A stretch of 64,000 nucleotides of DNA from Marinobacter salarius. Its GTDB lineage: Bacteria; Pseudomonadota; Gammaproteobacteria; Pseudomonadales; Oleiphilaceae. Shown here piece after piece: positions 54,528 through 63,175 of the stretch. The position numbers were made by a program, and so were the translations under genes. The notes beneath the pieces were generated by a model. It did not search any database, was not told the origin of the DNA, and was given only the letters and a program-made list of their open reading frames with translations. Location of the stretch: assembly GCA_000831005.1 (NCBI GenBank), contig CP007152.1, positions 2,728,001 through 2,792,000 on the forward strand, read 5' to 3'. How positions within the stretch are numbered: the stretch's first letter is position 1; each line of letters starts with the position of its first letter.

Positions 54528-54543
54528 GGCGCGATACTCCTGT

Positions 54544-54981
54544 TTATTTCGTTGCCAAACGGTCTACGGAAGCGTGCCCGGCACCGCTAAACATCAGGGA
54601 CACCGACGCCGCCAGTAATGCCAACCCGAATTCATAGCCGTTGTTGCTCATGAACAGGCCATTCTGGAAATGCACGCTGAAGATGGCAATCAACATGGCG
54701 AAGGCCAGCGCTGCACTGGCGGGGCGAACCAGCAGCCCGATGATCAGCGCCAGGCCGCCCAGGAACTCGGTGCCACCGGCCAGAAGAGCCATGAGGTAAC
54801 CCGGGCTCAGGCCGATGGAATCCATCCATTGCCCGGTGCCTTCCAGTCCGTAGCCACCGAACCAGCTAAACAGCTTCTGGGCGCCATGAGCCACGAAGAT
54901 GATGCCAACGGGAATGCGCAGGGCAAGGGCGCCCCAGCCAGCGTTGGTGTCGAGCAGTTTGTTGAGGAATGTATTGTTCAT
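54544..54981 (-). CDS. DoxX family membrane protein
   Basis: 145 residues with four predicted membrane helices, e.g. LRIPVGIIFVAHGAQKLF, YLMALLAGGTEFLGGLALIIGLLV, ALAFAMLIAIF and FGLALLAASVSLMFSGAG. The opening RIPVGIIFVAHGAQKLFSWFGG is the DoxX signature. Such proteins often accompany dioxygenases or pirins and affect thiol/quinone redox homeostasis. It is the first gene of the pair with the DODA gene and is divergent from a LysR regulator 117 bp away. Confidence 0.92.
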   Translation of the reverse strand: MNNTFLNKLLDTNAGWGALALRIPVGIIFVAHGAQKLFSWFGGYGLEGTGQWMDSIGLSPGYLMALLAGGTEFLGGLALIIGLLVRPASAALAFAMLIAIFSVHFQNGLFMSNNGYEFGLALLAASVSLMFSGAGHASVDRLATK

Positions 54982-55098
54982 GATCCTGTTTCCTTGTGTA
55001 TGAGATGTGTGTTGAGCATGGGGATACTTTACGAATATCTAATTTTGGGATAAACATGCCTTTATTGGATTAACTGTCTCAAAAATCGGAACAATAGA

Positions 55099-55989
55099 AT
55101 GGATAGATTGCTGGAGATGCAGACCTTCTGCGCCGTTGTGGACGAGAGCAGTTTTGTGGCCGCCTCGGAGGCAATGGGGATGTCGAAAGCCGCTGTATCC
55201 CGCTACGTTGGTGAACTCGAGTCCCGGCTTGGGGTGCGACTTCTTCACCGCACCACCCGGCGACTGTCGCTGACCGCGGAAGGGGAAGTGTTCTACGTGC
55301 GATGCCGGGAACTGCTGGCGGGAGTGGAAGAGGCGGAGGCAGAACTGACCTCACGCAGCGGCGTCGCCAAGGGAGTGTTGCGCATCAATGCCCCGGTGAG
55401 TTTTGGCATTCGCCACCTGGCGCCCTTGTGGGGGCAGTTTCATAGTGAATATCCGGATGTGGAACTCAACATCGACCTGTCCGACCGCATTGTGGATATT
55501 GTTGAGGAAGGCTTTGATCTGGCGATCCGAATTGCCAGCTTGAGAAATTCCACCCTGGTCAGCCGTCGTCTCACCACCACGCGGCTTGTTGTCTGCGCCT
55601 CTCCCGGATACCTCAGCGCCCAAGGCACGCCAGAACATCCCGAGGATCTGATCCATCACAAGATCATCGCCTACAGCAACCTGGCCACGGGTAACGACTG
55701 GCATTTTGACGGTCCGGATGGATCAGTGAGCACGCGTATACGCCCCTGGATGCATGCCAACAACGGCGAAACCTGCTGTGCCGCCGCCTTGGCCGGTCAA
55801 GGGGTGATCCACCAGCCCAGTTTCCTGGTGCAGGATGATCTGGACGCAGGCCGACTGGTGGAGCTGATGCCGGATTACCGCTCCGACGAACTGGGTGTGT
55901 ACGCGGTCTATCCCACCCGCAAGTTCGTCACTCCCAAGGTGAGGGCGCTGGTGGATTTCCTGGTGTCGGCGTTTCCGGAGGTTGTGTAG
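55099..55989 (+). CDS. LysR family regulator (CrgA-like)
   Basis: 296 residues. HTH: MDRLLEMQTFCAVVDESSFVAASEAMGMSKAAVSRYVGELESRLGVRLLHRTTRRLSLT. The effector domain includes FDLAIRIASLRNSTLVSRRL and VCASPGYLSAQGTPEHPEDL, as in the CrgA subgroup that controls quinone or aromatic-responsive genes. It is divergent from the DoxX-DODA pair, its likely target. No frame problems. Confidence 0.93.
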   Translation: MDRLLEMQTFCAVVDESSFVAASEAMGMSKAAVSRYVGELESRLGVRLLHRTTRRLSLTAEGEVFYVRCRELLAGVEEAEAELTSRSGVAKGVLRINAPVSFGIRHLAPLWGQFHSEYPDVELNIDLSDRIVDIVEEGFDLAIRIASLRNSTLVSRRLTTTRLVVCASPGYLSAQGTPEHPEDLIHHKIIAYSNLATGNDWHFDGPDGSVSTRIRPWMHANNGETCCAAALAGQGVIHQPSFLVQDDLDAGRLVELMPDYRSDELGVYAVYPTRKFVTPKVRALVDFLVSAFPEVV

Positions 55990-56003
55990 GCGTGGCTGTG
56001 TTT

Positions 56004-56489
56004 CTACCCTCGCCGTGCCGCCTCAATAGCCGCAACATCAATCTTGCCCATTGTCATCATGGCCTCGAACACCCGTTTCGCGGTTGCGCGGTCCGGGTCG
56101 GCAATGGCGTCTGACAGCACCTGCGGCGTAATCTGCCAGGAAATACCCCACTTGTCCCGGCACCAGCCGCAGGCGCTTTCCTCGCCGCCGTTGCCCACAA
56201 TCGCGTTCCAGTAGCGATCGGTTTCCTCCTGATCCGCGGTGGCCACCTGGAATGAAAACGCTTCGCTGTGCGTGAAGATGGGGCCACCGTTGAGCCCGAG
56301 GCAGGGAATGCCCAGCACGGTAAACTCCACCGTCAGTACATCCCCTTCCGCGCCTGATGGGTAGTCTGCCGGCGCATGATTTACAGCATCCACGGACGAA
56401 TCCGGGAAGGTTCTGGCGTAGAAATTTGCCGCCTCCTCAGCATCGCCGTTGTACCAGAGGCATATGGTGTTTTTCGCTCGCTTGGTCAT
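56004..56489 (-). CDS. VOC superfamily protein (PhnB-like)
   Basis: 161 residues. ICLWYNGDAEEAANFYARTFPDSSV and FTVLGIPCLGLNGGPIFTHSEAFSFQVA are characteristic of the PhnB/3-demethylubiquinone-methyltransferase-like VOC group, with DKWGISWQITPQVL near the end. Function in this group is generally unknown. I chose the ATG at 56489 because GGGAG lies seven bases upstream; another ATG (56513) lies directly after the preceding stop. It follows a second VOC gene on the same strand. Confidence 0.88.
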   Translation of the reverse strand: MTKRAKNTICLWYNGDAEEAANFYARTFPDSSVDAVNHAPADYPSGAEGDVLTVEFTVLGIPCLGLNGGPIFTHSEAFSFQVATADQEETDRYWNAIVGNGGEESACGWCRDKWGISWQITPQVLSDAIADPDRATAKRVFEAMMTMGKIDVAAIEAARRG

Positions 56490-56513
56490 TGCATGGCTCC
56501 CGGTTGTTGTCAT

Positions 56514-57333
56514 TTACTGGCACTGCTCAAGCCCGCTGCTGATCATCCACTGGACCCAAATCGATCCTTGGTCATTCCGAAACGATGAGCCAGAAGGTCT
56601 GTTCGAACGGCATGATCTCTGCGCCTCCTTCGGACAGTGCCCGGAAAACCCGCTCCGCCTGCTCGGTATCATCGTATTCAAGGTGGATCTGCGTACCCTG
56701 CGGCGCCTGATAACAGTCTCCCGCCATATCCGCCCCCATCAGCCGACGGCCACGGATGTTAAGGGAGGAATGAACAACGCGGTCGTGCATTTCCTTCGGC
56801 ACATCCTCTGCCGCTGGCGTTTCGCCGTAGGTAATCACGGCTTCCAGAGTGCCGGCGGTGACCTCCGCATAGAATTCCATGGCTTCCCGGCAGTTGCCGC
56901 CAAACGCCACGTGCACGTTCATCTCCCGTGGCAGTTTTTCCTGCGAACGATGCTTCTCAAGTGCGGGGCTGGGCGCGAAATCCTCCAGCGTAAAGTAACG
57001 GCGTAACTCAAGGGTGACATTGCCGCCAGCATCCTCTTTTGGCCACTGTTTTGCCCAGGCGATGGCGTCTTCAAAAGAATCCACCTCAAGCACACTGTAG
57101 CCGGCCAGCAGCTCGCTGGTCTGCTCGAAGGGCCCGTTGATAACAGTTGGCTCACCGTTGCGGAACTGAATGCGGCAGCCTTCGCGGGTGGGCCATAAAC
57201 CGTCGCCACCGGTAAACACCCCTGCCTGCGTCATCCGCTCGTTATAGTCCGCCATCGCCTGCAAGAGGTCATCCGTGGGCATTACGCCATTCTCGGTGTC
57301 CGCATCGGCCTTGCGCATCAGCATGTATTTCAT
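56514..57333 (-). CDS. YCII-domain and VOC-domain fusion protein (two frameshifts at 56590 and 56555)
   Basis: The N-terminal half is a YCII/DGPF domain (MKYMLMRKADADTENGV, GLWPTREGCRIQFRNGEPTVINGPF). The C-terminal half is PhnB-like VOC (MNVHVAFGGNCREAMEFYAEVTAG, QIHLEYDDTEQAERVFRALSEGG). Two missing bases 35 bp apart (CCC to CC at 56590-56591 and CCCC to CCC at 56555-56557 on the plus strand) hide the end, which restored reads FWAHRFGMTKDRFGVQWMIS, exactly the expected VOC tail; 273 residues. YCII proteins are often linked to ECF sigma factors, but none is adjacent. Confidence 0.85.
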
Positions 57334-57429
57334 GTCGTCGTTCTCCAGTGATTGTTGGTGGTTTCACTGGTTAGTCGCGTGGGACGGGACGAAATCGACA
57401 GGGGAAGGAAAAATTTTCAGGAACGTCGT

Positions 57430-57642
57430 TTATTGTGCGTCTTTTGCCTGTTCCGCCGCTCGTTTGTTGTCCCGTGCGGTAAAGCCCCAGCCAACGGCGG
57501 CAAGGAGAATCAACCCGGTAATAATTGGTGATACCTCCCCGAACGAGACTACCGCGCCGATGACAGACGCCACGGCTGCAACGGCAGACAGTTTCCAGGA
57601 GTAGCCGCTGGTTCCGGACTGTTTTTGAGGTACTTCTGCCAT
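57430..57642 (-). CDS. Small membrane protein, unknown function
   Basis: 70 residues with two hydrophobic helices (LSAVAAVASVIGAVVSF and IITGLILLAAVGWGF) and a charged C-terminus (DNKRAAEQAKDAQ). GAGG lies seven bases before the ATG at 57642. It sits 42 bases after the methyltransferase stop on the same strand. I do not recognise a family. Confidence 0.6.
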   Translation of the reverse strand: MAEVPQKQSGTSGYSWKLSAVAAVASVIGAVVSFGEVSPIITGLILLAAVGWGFTARDNKRAAEQAKDAQ

Positions 57643-57684
57643 ACTAAATCCTCGTTGAGCCAACAGGGTTCTCTGTTGACGGGG

Positions 57685-58298
57685 TCACTTCCGGGCCACC
57701 AAAAACACTGACGACTTACCCGGCTGCCATTCATAATCGATGCTGAACCTGCCTTGGCCAGCATCGCTACCAGTGATTGCCGGCTAAAGCGGTTCACGAA
57801 CGGCGCCAACCCCACCGCCTGCATGGCTGGAATCAACAGCCGCCAGAGCACCATCAGTTCACCCACCAGAGCAGTGCTGGAAACAAAAACGCCACCGGGT
57901 TTCAGCAGTTCATGAACCCGGGCAATCGCCGTTTCGGGGTTGTCCAGCAGATGGAGAATATTGAGCCCCAGCACCGCATCAAAGGTTTCCGCCTCCAGCG
58001 CCAGGCTTTCCAGGGTGCCCTGCTGAAAGCGCACGTTCTCGACACCAGCATCGCGGGCTTTCTGCGTGGCGATGTCCAGCATTTTGCCGGATATGTCGGT
58101 CGCAAGAATTTCTTTTACATAGGGCGCATGAACCAGGGCAGTGCTGCCGGTTCCACAGCCGAACTCCAGTACCGACCAGTCTGGCCGGAAATATCCTTGG
58201 GTGATGTCGAGTTTTTTCCGGTAGGTTTCCTCGTCCCGCACCGGGCTTTTCGCATATCGGGGTGCGCTCTTGTCCCAGAATTCCTTTGATGCCTTCAT
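57685..58298 (-). CDS. Class I SAM-dependent methyltransferase (frameshift near 57747)
   Basis: 204 residues after repair. Motif I VLEFGCGTGSTALVHAPYV, acidic loop ATDISGKMLDIA, motif IV FDAVLGLNILHLL and post-motif LLKPGGVFVSST define a small-molecule methyltransferase. One base is missing near 57747; restored the end reads AKAGFSIDYEWQPGKSSVFLVARK followed by TGA, while the raw frame runs into the next gene. A decayed partial copy lies at 59.3 kb. Substrate unknown. AGGAG is 10 bases before the ATG. Confidence 0.87.
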
Positions 58299-58370
58299 CT
58301 TGCAAACGCTCCTGTAAGCGGGCCAAAGGGAACCTAGCGCTCGCTGAATCCCAGCGCTCTATAGTACGAG

Positions 58371-58442
58371 AGGAGCGCAGCTTTGTGGAGGCCGTCGAAG
58401 GTACCCTGAATGCACCTTCGACACTTTGTCGTTCTGACTCTG
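58371..58442. repeat. Hairpin-forming intergenic repeat, copy 1
   Basis: About 72 bp beginning AGGAGCGCAGCTTTGTGGAG, containing the inverted arms GTCGAAGGT and ACCTTCGAC and ending GTCGTTCTGACTCTG. The same unit, with a shorter loop, recurs at 59445-59506, each time just upstream of a methyltransferase start. REP-like, or part of a segmental duplication. Confidence 0.75.
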
Positions 58443-58524
58443 TGGTGAGCGCCCCCGTCCGGGCAGTGCGGAGTGCCAGAGGTGGGTATTAAGCTGCAGC
58501 CGGCTATGGTGCTCTTATTGGCCC

Positions 58525-59156
58525 TCAGCCACTGTTTTCCATCGCAGCGAACGCTTCAGCGATGGTTGGCGGAGCTGTGGGGCGAGCGTACATTGCCTTT
58601 AGATAGTCCCGCAACCGCGGAGCGCTCGCAAGCATCTCATCTGTGTTCGCCCAGTCCAGTGTATACGCCGCGTTGAAATCCGCCACGCTTAGCCGGTCGC
58701 CAACCATGAACTCGCGTTCCGACATGTGCCGTTCAAGCACCTCTATCATTTCCAGGCATTCCTGTCTCGCCAGCTCGACATCCTGAGGTATTCGCTTCTC
58801 GTCCGGGTAAACGAACGTGTGGCGGGCGATGCGCCACAAAGGTTGTTCGACCTCGGTCACAAGGAAGAACATCCAGCGGTACATCTGTGCCCTGTCTTCC
58901 AATGTCTCGGGAATGAATCCGGCCTGAGGGTATTTTTCGGCCAGGTAGAGCTGGATTGCGGCTGATTCAGTTAACACAAGGTTTCCATCCACCAATACCG
59001 GCACCCTGGCGGCAGGTTGAGAGAAAGAAAGTCCTGTTGGTGATGCTCATCCTGCATAAGATCTACCGGGTGCAGTTCGTGCTCAAGGCCCAGTTCGTTA
59101 AGCAGCCAGACAACGCGCAAAGCGCGGGTTGGGGGTGTTCCGTATAATTTCAGCAT
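58525..59156 (-). CDS. Glutathione S-transferase family protein (frameshift near 59009)
   Basis: 210 residues after repair. It opens MLKLYGTPPTRALRVVWLLNELGLEHEL, then crosses a one-base loss near 59009 into RVPVLVDGNLVLTESAAIQLYLAEKYP, together the thioredoxin-fold glutathione site. The C-terminal helical domain includes FMVGDRLSVADFNAAYTLDWANT. GGAGG is nine bases upstream of the ATG. It is flanked on both sides by methyltransferase sequence and the repeat unit, as if the duplication encloses it. Confidence 0.87.
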
Positions 59157-59279
59157 TTCCTGCTCCTCCGATGCGCGGGCACCGTTTGTTCGATGGGTTC
59201 TTAATTAAGTCGAACCGGAGCATGTGAAATCGACATCACATTGTAATTTTACCTTTGAGCAATGATTGAAGTTAACGAG

Positions 59280-59437
59280 TCACTTCCGGGCGATTAGGAA
59301 AACCGATCCCGAACCGACCAGTCTGGCCGGAAGTATCCCTGAGTGATCGCCAGTTTCTTACGGTAGGTTTCCTCGTCCCGCACCGGGCTCTTGGCGTAGC
59401 GGGGCGTTCCCGGCATCAGACACGAACTTGCCCCCTT
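59280..59437 (-). pseudogene. Decayed partial copy of the methyltransferase gene with internal deletion
   Basis: The minus strand encodes PRYAKSPVRDEETYRKKLAI, TQGYFRPDWSV, nearly identical to residues ~13-43 of the gene at 57685-58298, then jumps directly to a tail readable in another frame as GSVFLIARK plus TGA, like that gene's final residues. About 150 codons between are gone. TCGGTT occurs at both sides of the joint, suggesting deletion by microhomology. The N-terminal codons before RYAK are also altered. Confidence 0.8.
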
Positions 59438-59444
59438 TCAATAT

Positions 59445-59506
59445 AGGAGCGCAGCTTTGTGGAGGCCGTCGAAGGCAGCTTCGACACTTTGTCGCTCTGA
59501 CTCTGC
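59445..59506. repeat. Hairpin-forming intergenic repeat, copy 2
   Basis: Same unit as at 58371: AGGAGCGCAGCTTTGTGGAG, arms GTCGAAG and CTTCGAC around a four-base loop, ending GTCGCTCTGACTCTG. A shorter remnant, TATAGGGCTTCGTCGCTCTG, appears after the toxin gene at 60131-60150. The rest of the 443-bp gap 59157-59599 holds the methyltransferase remnant, a TTAATTAA-centred repeat near the GST promoter and the antitoxin operator; no other gene is visible. Confidence 0.72.
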
Positions 59507-59568
59507 GGGTGGCGGTGATAAGGGAGGCATCGCACGGATTGAAATGCACCCCAGTCTAGATCAAAATA

Positions 59569-59583
59569 TACCAATTATTGGTA
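59569..59583. promoter_or_regulatory. Palindromic operator of the toxin-antitoxin operon
   Basis: TACCAAT-T-ATTGGTA, a perfect 15-bp palindrome 17 bases before the antitoxin ATG. It is a natural site for binding by the ribbon-helix-helix antitoxin, which autoregulates such operons. Confidence 0.65.
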
Positions 59584-59599
59584 CCAGTGAGGTGTCACG

Positions 59600-59839
59600 A
59601 TGCAAAAGAATACTAGCATCACTTTAGGCCAACACTTTGATGCGTTCATTACAGAACAGCTCAAAAATGGGCGATACAGCTCGACCAGCGAAGTTGTACG
59701 TGCAGGGTTGCGCCTGCTTGAAGAGTCTGAAACCCGTCTGACAACACTCCGAAAATTACTTAAGGAAGGAGAGGACAGTGGTTTTGAAGACTACTCCTAC
59801 GATTCATTCATTCAGGAGCTGGATAGCGAAAAACGATAA
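59600..59839 (+). CDS. ParD-type ribbon-helix-helix antitoxin
   Basis: 79 residues. NTSITLGQHFDAFITEQLKNGRYSSTSEVVRAGLRLLEESE is the ParD/CopG-like DNA-binding domain; the acidic C-terminus (EDSGFEDYSYDSFIQELDSEKR) is the segment that wraps around ParE. The stop overlaps the toxin ATG by one base (TAATG). An upstream palindrome at 59569 is the likely autoregulatory site. Confidence 0.92.
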   Translation: MQKNTSITLGQHFDAFITEQLKNGRYSSTSEVVRAGLRLLEESETRLTTLRKLLKEGEDSGFEDYSYDSFIQELDSEKR

Positions 59840-60135
59840 TGCCAAACTTCAAGCTTTCCAGGAAGGCCAAAGCTGATCTTAGATCGATTGCACTTTACAC
59901 GGAACGTAAATGGGGTCGAGATCAACGAAATCATTACCTCCTTCAGTTCGACCAGTGTTTCCACCTCCTGGGCGAAAACCCGAACCTGGGGCGGGCCTGC
60001 CACGAAATCAGCCCTGGCTACCAGCAATACCCTCAGGGCAGCCATATCATTTTTTATCGGTTAGCTGCAGACGGTGCAACTGAAATTATCCGGATCCTTC
60101 ATAAGCGCATGTTGCCCGAGGGGCATTTGCTATAG
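59839..60135 (+). CDS. ParE/RelE-superfamily toxin
   Basis: 98 residues. KLSRKAKADLRSIALYTERKWGRDQRNHYLLQF and GSHIIFYRLAADGATEIIRILHKRMLPEGHL are the standard ParE pattern; ParE toxins inhibit DNA gyrase. Translationally coupled to the antitoxin. The pair lies in an area with repeat units and decayed genes, consistent with mobile ancestry. The 17-bp gap behind it holds a fragment of the repeat. Confidence 0.92.
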   Translation: MPNFKLSRKAKADLRSIALYTERKWGRDQRNHYLLQFDQCFHLLGENPNLGRACHEISPGYQQYPQGSHIIFYRLAADGATEIIRILHKRMLPEGHLL

Positions 60136-60152
60136 GGCTTCGTCGCTCTGAC

Positions 60153-60831
60153 TTACTGACGAAAACGCCGGATAAATGCCTCGGATTCCGCAATCGACTG
60201 CTCCATATTGCGAATCAGCGCATCCACGTCCTGGCGGATACCCACCAGCTCATTCTCCAGCGAGCCGATCGCCTGGGCGTTCAGATTGTGCTTGAGATAC
60301 AGCACCTGATCCTGAAATGCCTCCAGTACCGTCCATGCGCTCCTCGGCATCGTGCATGCGGCTGATCAACTGGCTGTACTGGGTGCGGGTTTCATCAAGC
60401 TGTTGTTCGCTGCTGCGGCGCAGGGAGTCGCTTTCGTATTCACCGAGTTCGTCTTCCCATTCATCGAAGAGGGCTTCTGCAACGTCTTCCACCTTGTCGA
60501 TACGGTCACGGACATCTTCCGCGCTGGACTTGCTGTCTTCGTAGGCATCGCTGATCTCGGCGTAGCGATCTTTGAGATCGGTATCCGGCGTGTCCACCAC
60601 GCTCTGGAAGCGCTCAAGGGACGAGCGGAACGTCTCCTGGGCATCGTTCTGGCTGTCTCGGGCATTTTCCACCCGGTCCACCAGGATGTCGCGCTTTTCA
60701 AAGCCGAGCTTTTCCATGGTGTTGTAGTACAGCGAGGAACAACCGCCCAGCAGCGCGACACTAAGTAACACCAGCCAAAGCCACCGGGTCATGGATGGCA
60801 TTATTGAACTGGCAGTGACTGGGGTGGACAT
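60153..60831 (-). CDS. DUF2959 family lipoprotein (frameshift near 60330)
   Basis: About 226 residues after repair. Lipobox LLGGC follows WLWLVLLSVALLGGC. The mature part starts SSLYYNTMEKLGFEKRDILVDRVENARDSQ, and the rest is predominantly coiled-coil. The last third is displaced by a two-base loss (or one-base gain) near 60330 and reads VLEAFQDQVLYLKHNLNAQAIGSLENEL, the DUF2959 tail. I chose the ATG at 60831 because GGAG lies eight bases upstream. Function unknown. It is downstream of the aldo-keto reductase gene on the same strand. Confidence 0.83.
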
Positions 60832-60950
60832 AGGGTCGTCTCCGGTTGGGGTGTGTAGGTACGAACCCGGAAAGTGAAGCATGATGCGGCCTACTGACAA
60901 GCTGCCACGGACACCTTCCGTGAGCACCGCCAATGCTCCCGGGTCGAATA

Positions 60951-62036
60951 TCACGCCTTCATATGCGCCCGATAAGCCCCCTGTCGCTCCAGCATCCAGC
61001 CCGGATACTCCGACGGTAGGCGGCTGACCTCATCCAGAGCTGCCAGTTCGTCGGCTGAGAACCGGATCTGTGCCGCCAGGAGATTGTCCCGCAACTGGTC
61101 TACCCGCTTGGCCCCGACAATCACACTGGTCACGGCGTTCTGGTGCAACAGCCAGGCAAGCGCAATCTGAGCCACACTGACGGGCTGGCCGTCGACCTTC
61201 TTGCCGGTGGCGATCTCCCGCATCACGGCGATGACAGCACTGCCACGCTCCCGGTTGACGGGCGGGAAATCAAACTTGGCGCGCCGGCTCTCCTCGGAGG
61301 CGTCCGGCCCTTCGTACTTGCCGGAGAGGTAGCCGCCTGCCAGCGGGCTCCACACCATCAAGCCGATGTTTTCGGACTCCAGCATGGGGATCGCTTCCCG
61401 TTCGAGATCCCGGCCCACCAGGGTGTAGTAGGCCTGCAGTGACAGAATCGGGCACAGGCGGCGGGCGCGGGTAATGCCCACGGCTTTCATCACCTGCCAG
61501 GCGGCCCAGTTCGACAGGCCGACGTAACGGACGTGGCCGTGTTGCACCAGAGTATTCAGCGCCTCCAGGGTCTCCTCTATCGGCGTGGCCGGGTCGAAGC
61601 CGTGGATCTGGTACAAGTCGATGTAGTCGGTTTGCAATCGCTGCAGGCTGGCATTGCACTCGCTCATGATGTGGCCCCGGGAGGCGCCACGGGCGTTGGG
61701 ACCTTCGCCCATCGGGCCGAGCACCTTGGTGGCCAGTACGACATCTTCGCGGCGAACGTCCAGATTCTTTAAGGACTGCCCCACGATGCGTTCACTGGCA
61801 CCACCACCGTACACGTTGGCGGTATCGATAAAGTTGATGCCCGCCTCCAGGGCCGTCTTCATCAGCTGATCGGCCTGTTCCTGCTGCAACTGGCCGATCA
61901 GCCCCCACATGTCGTCCCCGCCGCCGAAGGTCATGGTGCCCAGGCACAGTTCCGATACAAACAGCCCCGAGTTGCCCAGCGTCCGCAGGCGCAGGGGTGC
62001 GTCATGGGTGGATTGGGGTAAGTTGGGCGTTGTCAT
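60951..62036 (-). CDS. Aldo/keto reductase
   Basis: 361 residues, NADPH-dependent (alpha/beta)8 barrel. Visible are GNSGLFVSELCLGTMTFGGG, the catalytic Asp-Tyr region INFIDTANVYGGGASERIVG, the Lys in VVLATKVLG and His in DLYQIHGFDPATPIEETLEAL; the cofactor end is AITSVIVGAK-like (AVTSVIVGAKRVDQLRDN). It reduces aldehydes or ketones; substrate unknown. It diverges from an AraC-type gene with an 18-bp palindrome between, a classic regulator-target pair. Confidence 0.93.
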   Translation of the reverse strand: MTTPNLPQSTHDAPLRLRTLGNSGLFVSELCLGTMTFGGGDDMWGLIGQLQQEQADQLMKTALEAGINFIDTANVYGGGASERIVGQSLKNLDVRREDVVLATKVLGPMGEGPNARGASRGHIMSECNASLQRLQTDYIDLYQIHGFDPATPIEETLEALNTLVQHGHVRYVGLSNWAAWQVMKAVGITRARRLCPILSLQAYYTLVGRDLEREAIPMLESENIGLMVWSPLAGGYLSGKYEGPDASEESRRAKFDFPPVNRERGSAVIAVMREIATGKKVDGQPVSVAQIALAWLLHQNAVTSVIVGAKRVDQLRDNLLAAQIRFSADELAALDEVSRLPSEYPGWMLERQGAYRAHMKA

Positions 62037-62131
62037 AGCCGATCACCTTTTCGTTATGGATGAACCTGCCGGAGCAGGGCCGTGGTTCATACTAGGCGAC
62101 ACACGGCCAATCGAGCTGGCGGAAACTCTCA

Positions 62132-62149
62132 GAGGATTGCACAATCCTC
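62132..62149. promoter_or_regulatory. 18-bp perfect palindrome between the AKR and AraC genes
   Basis: GAGGATTG-CA-CAATCCTC, in the 195-bp divergent intergenic region, 83 bases before the AraC ATG. AraC-type proteins of this group usually bind such sites near the promoter of their target reductase. Confidence 0.65.
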
Positions 62150-62231
62150 GCAACCTGATATCAGCCCGGGGATGCCCCTGCTGAAGTTCGGCGCCGGACA
62201 GTCTATGATCCCATCAGAAAAGGAGATCACC

Positions 62232-63163
62232 ATGACCGCCCAGCCCAACGTCATACCAATGCAACCGGACAACCCATCCCTGAGCCGGCTCCGTGATCTT
62301 GTTGAGCAGCAATGGCAGACCCATGGCCCGGAGAGCGCGATAGACGGTTTACGCCTGACCCGCGCCCTGGAGCCCAGCGGCACCATCCGGGCTCTTTATC
62401 AGACCTCGTTCTGCATCGTATTGCAGGGGGCCAAGGTAACGGCGGTTGGGGAGTCGGCTTTTCATTATCGCCAGGGCGAGTGCCTGCTGGCGTCCGTCAA
62501 TGTGCCAGTGAACTCCCGGATCGTGCAGGCCTCCCCCGATAAGCCGTATCTGGCGCTGAGCCTGTCGATTGATCCGGCGATGATTTCCGAGCTGCTGGTG
62601 ACCCATCCGGAAATGGCGTATCGGGGCCCAAAACAACCGGCACTGGTCACGGCCGGGATGCCGGATGACCTGTACGATCCTGTCATCCGCCTGCTCCGGT
62701 TGCTTGATCAACCGGATGACCATGAAGTTCTGGAGCCGCTTGTTCGTCGGGAAATCTGTTGGCGTATATTGCGTTCGCCGCTGGGGCCGGCCCTGCAGCA
62801 GATCGGCCTGAAGGACAGCGACACCGCCCGCATTGGCCGGGTAACGGCCTGGATGCAGGCGAACTACCAACAGCCTTCCGGGTGGCCGAGCTGGCGGCAA
62901 TGGCGAGTATGAGCCCGGCGACCTTCCACCGGCATTTCAAGAGCATCACCCGGTTAACGCCTGTGCAATTCCAGAAGCTGGTGCGCCTGCAGGAAGCCCG
63001 GCGGCTGCTGTTAAGCGATCAGGAAGTGGCGAGTGTTGGCTACCGGGTCGGCTATGAAAGCCCGTCCCAGTTCAGCCGCGATTACCGCAAACTGTTTGGC
63101 GCACCACCGGGGCGGGACAAGGCCGTGATGCGTTCCAGCGTGGCGATTGAGAGTGATGTATGA
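62232..63163 (+). CDS. AraC family regulator with AraC_N domain (frameshift near 62875)
   Basis: 310 residues after repair. The N-terminal AraC_N-type domain contains TSFCIVLQGAKVTAVGESAFHYRQGECLLASVNVPV. A missing base near 62875 separates it from the two HTH motifs: FRVAELAAMASMSPATFHRHFKSITRLTPVQFQKLVRLQEARRLL and VASVGYRVGYESPSQFSRDYRKLFG. AGGAG lies six bases before the ATG. The divergent aldo/keto reductase is its likely target, as with YqhC and YqhD-type pairs. Confidence 0.9.
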
Positions 63164-63175
63164 GGGGGTTGCCGG

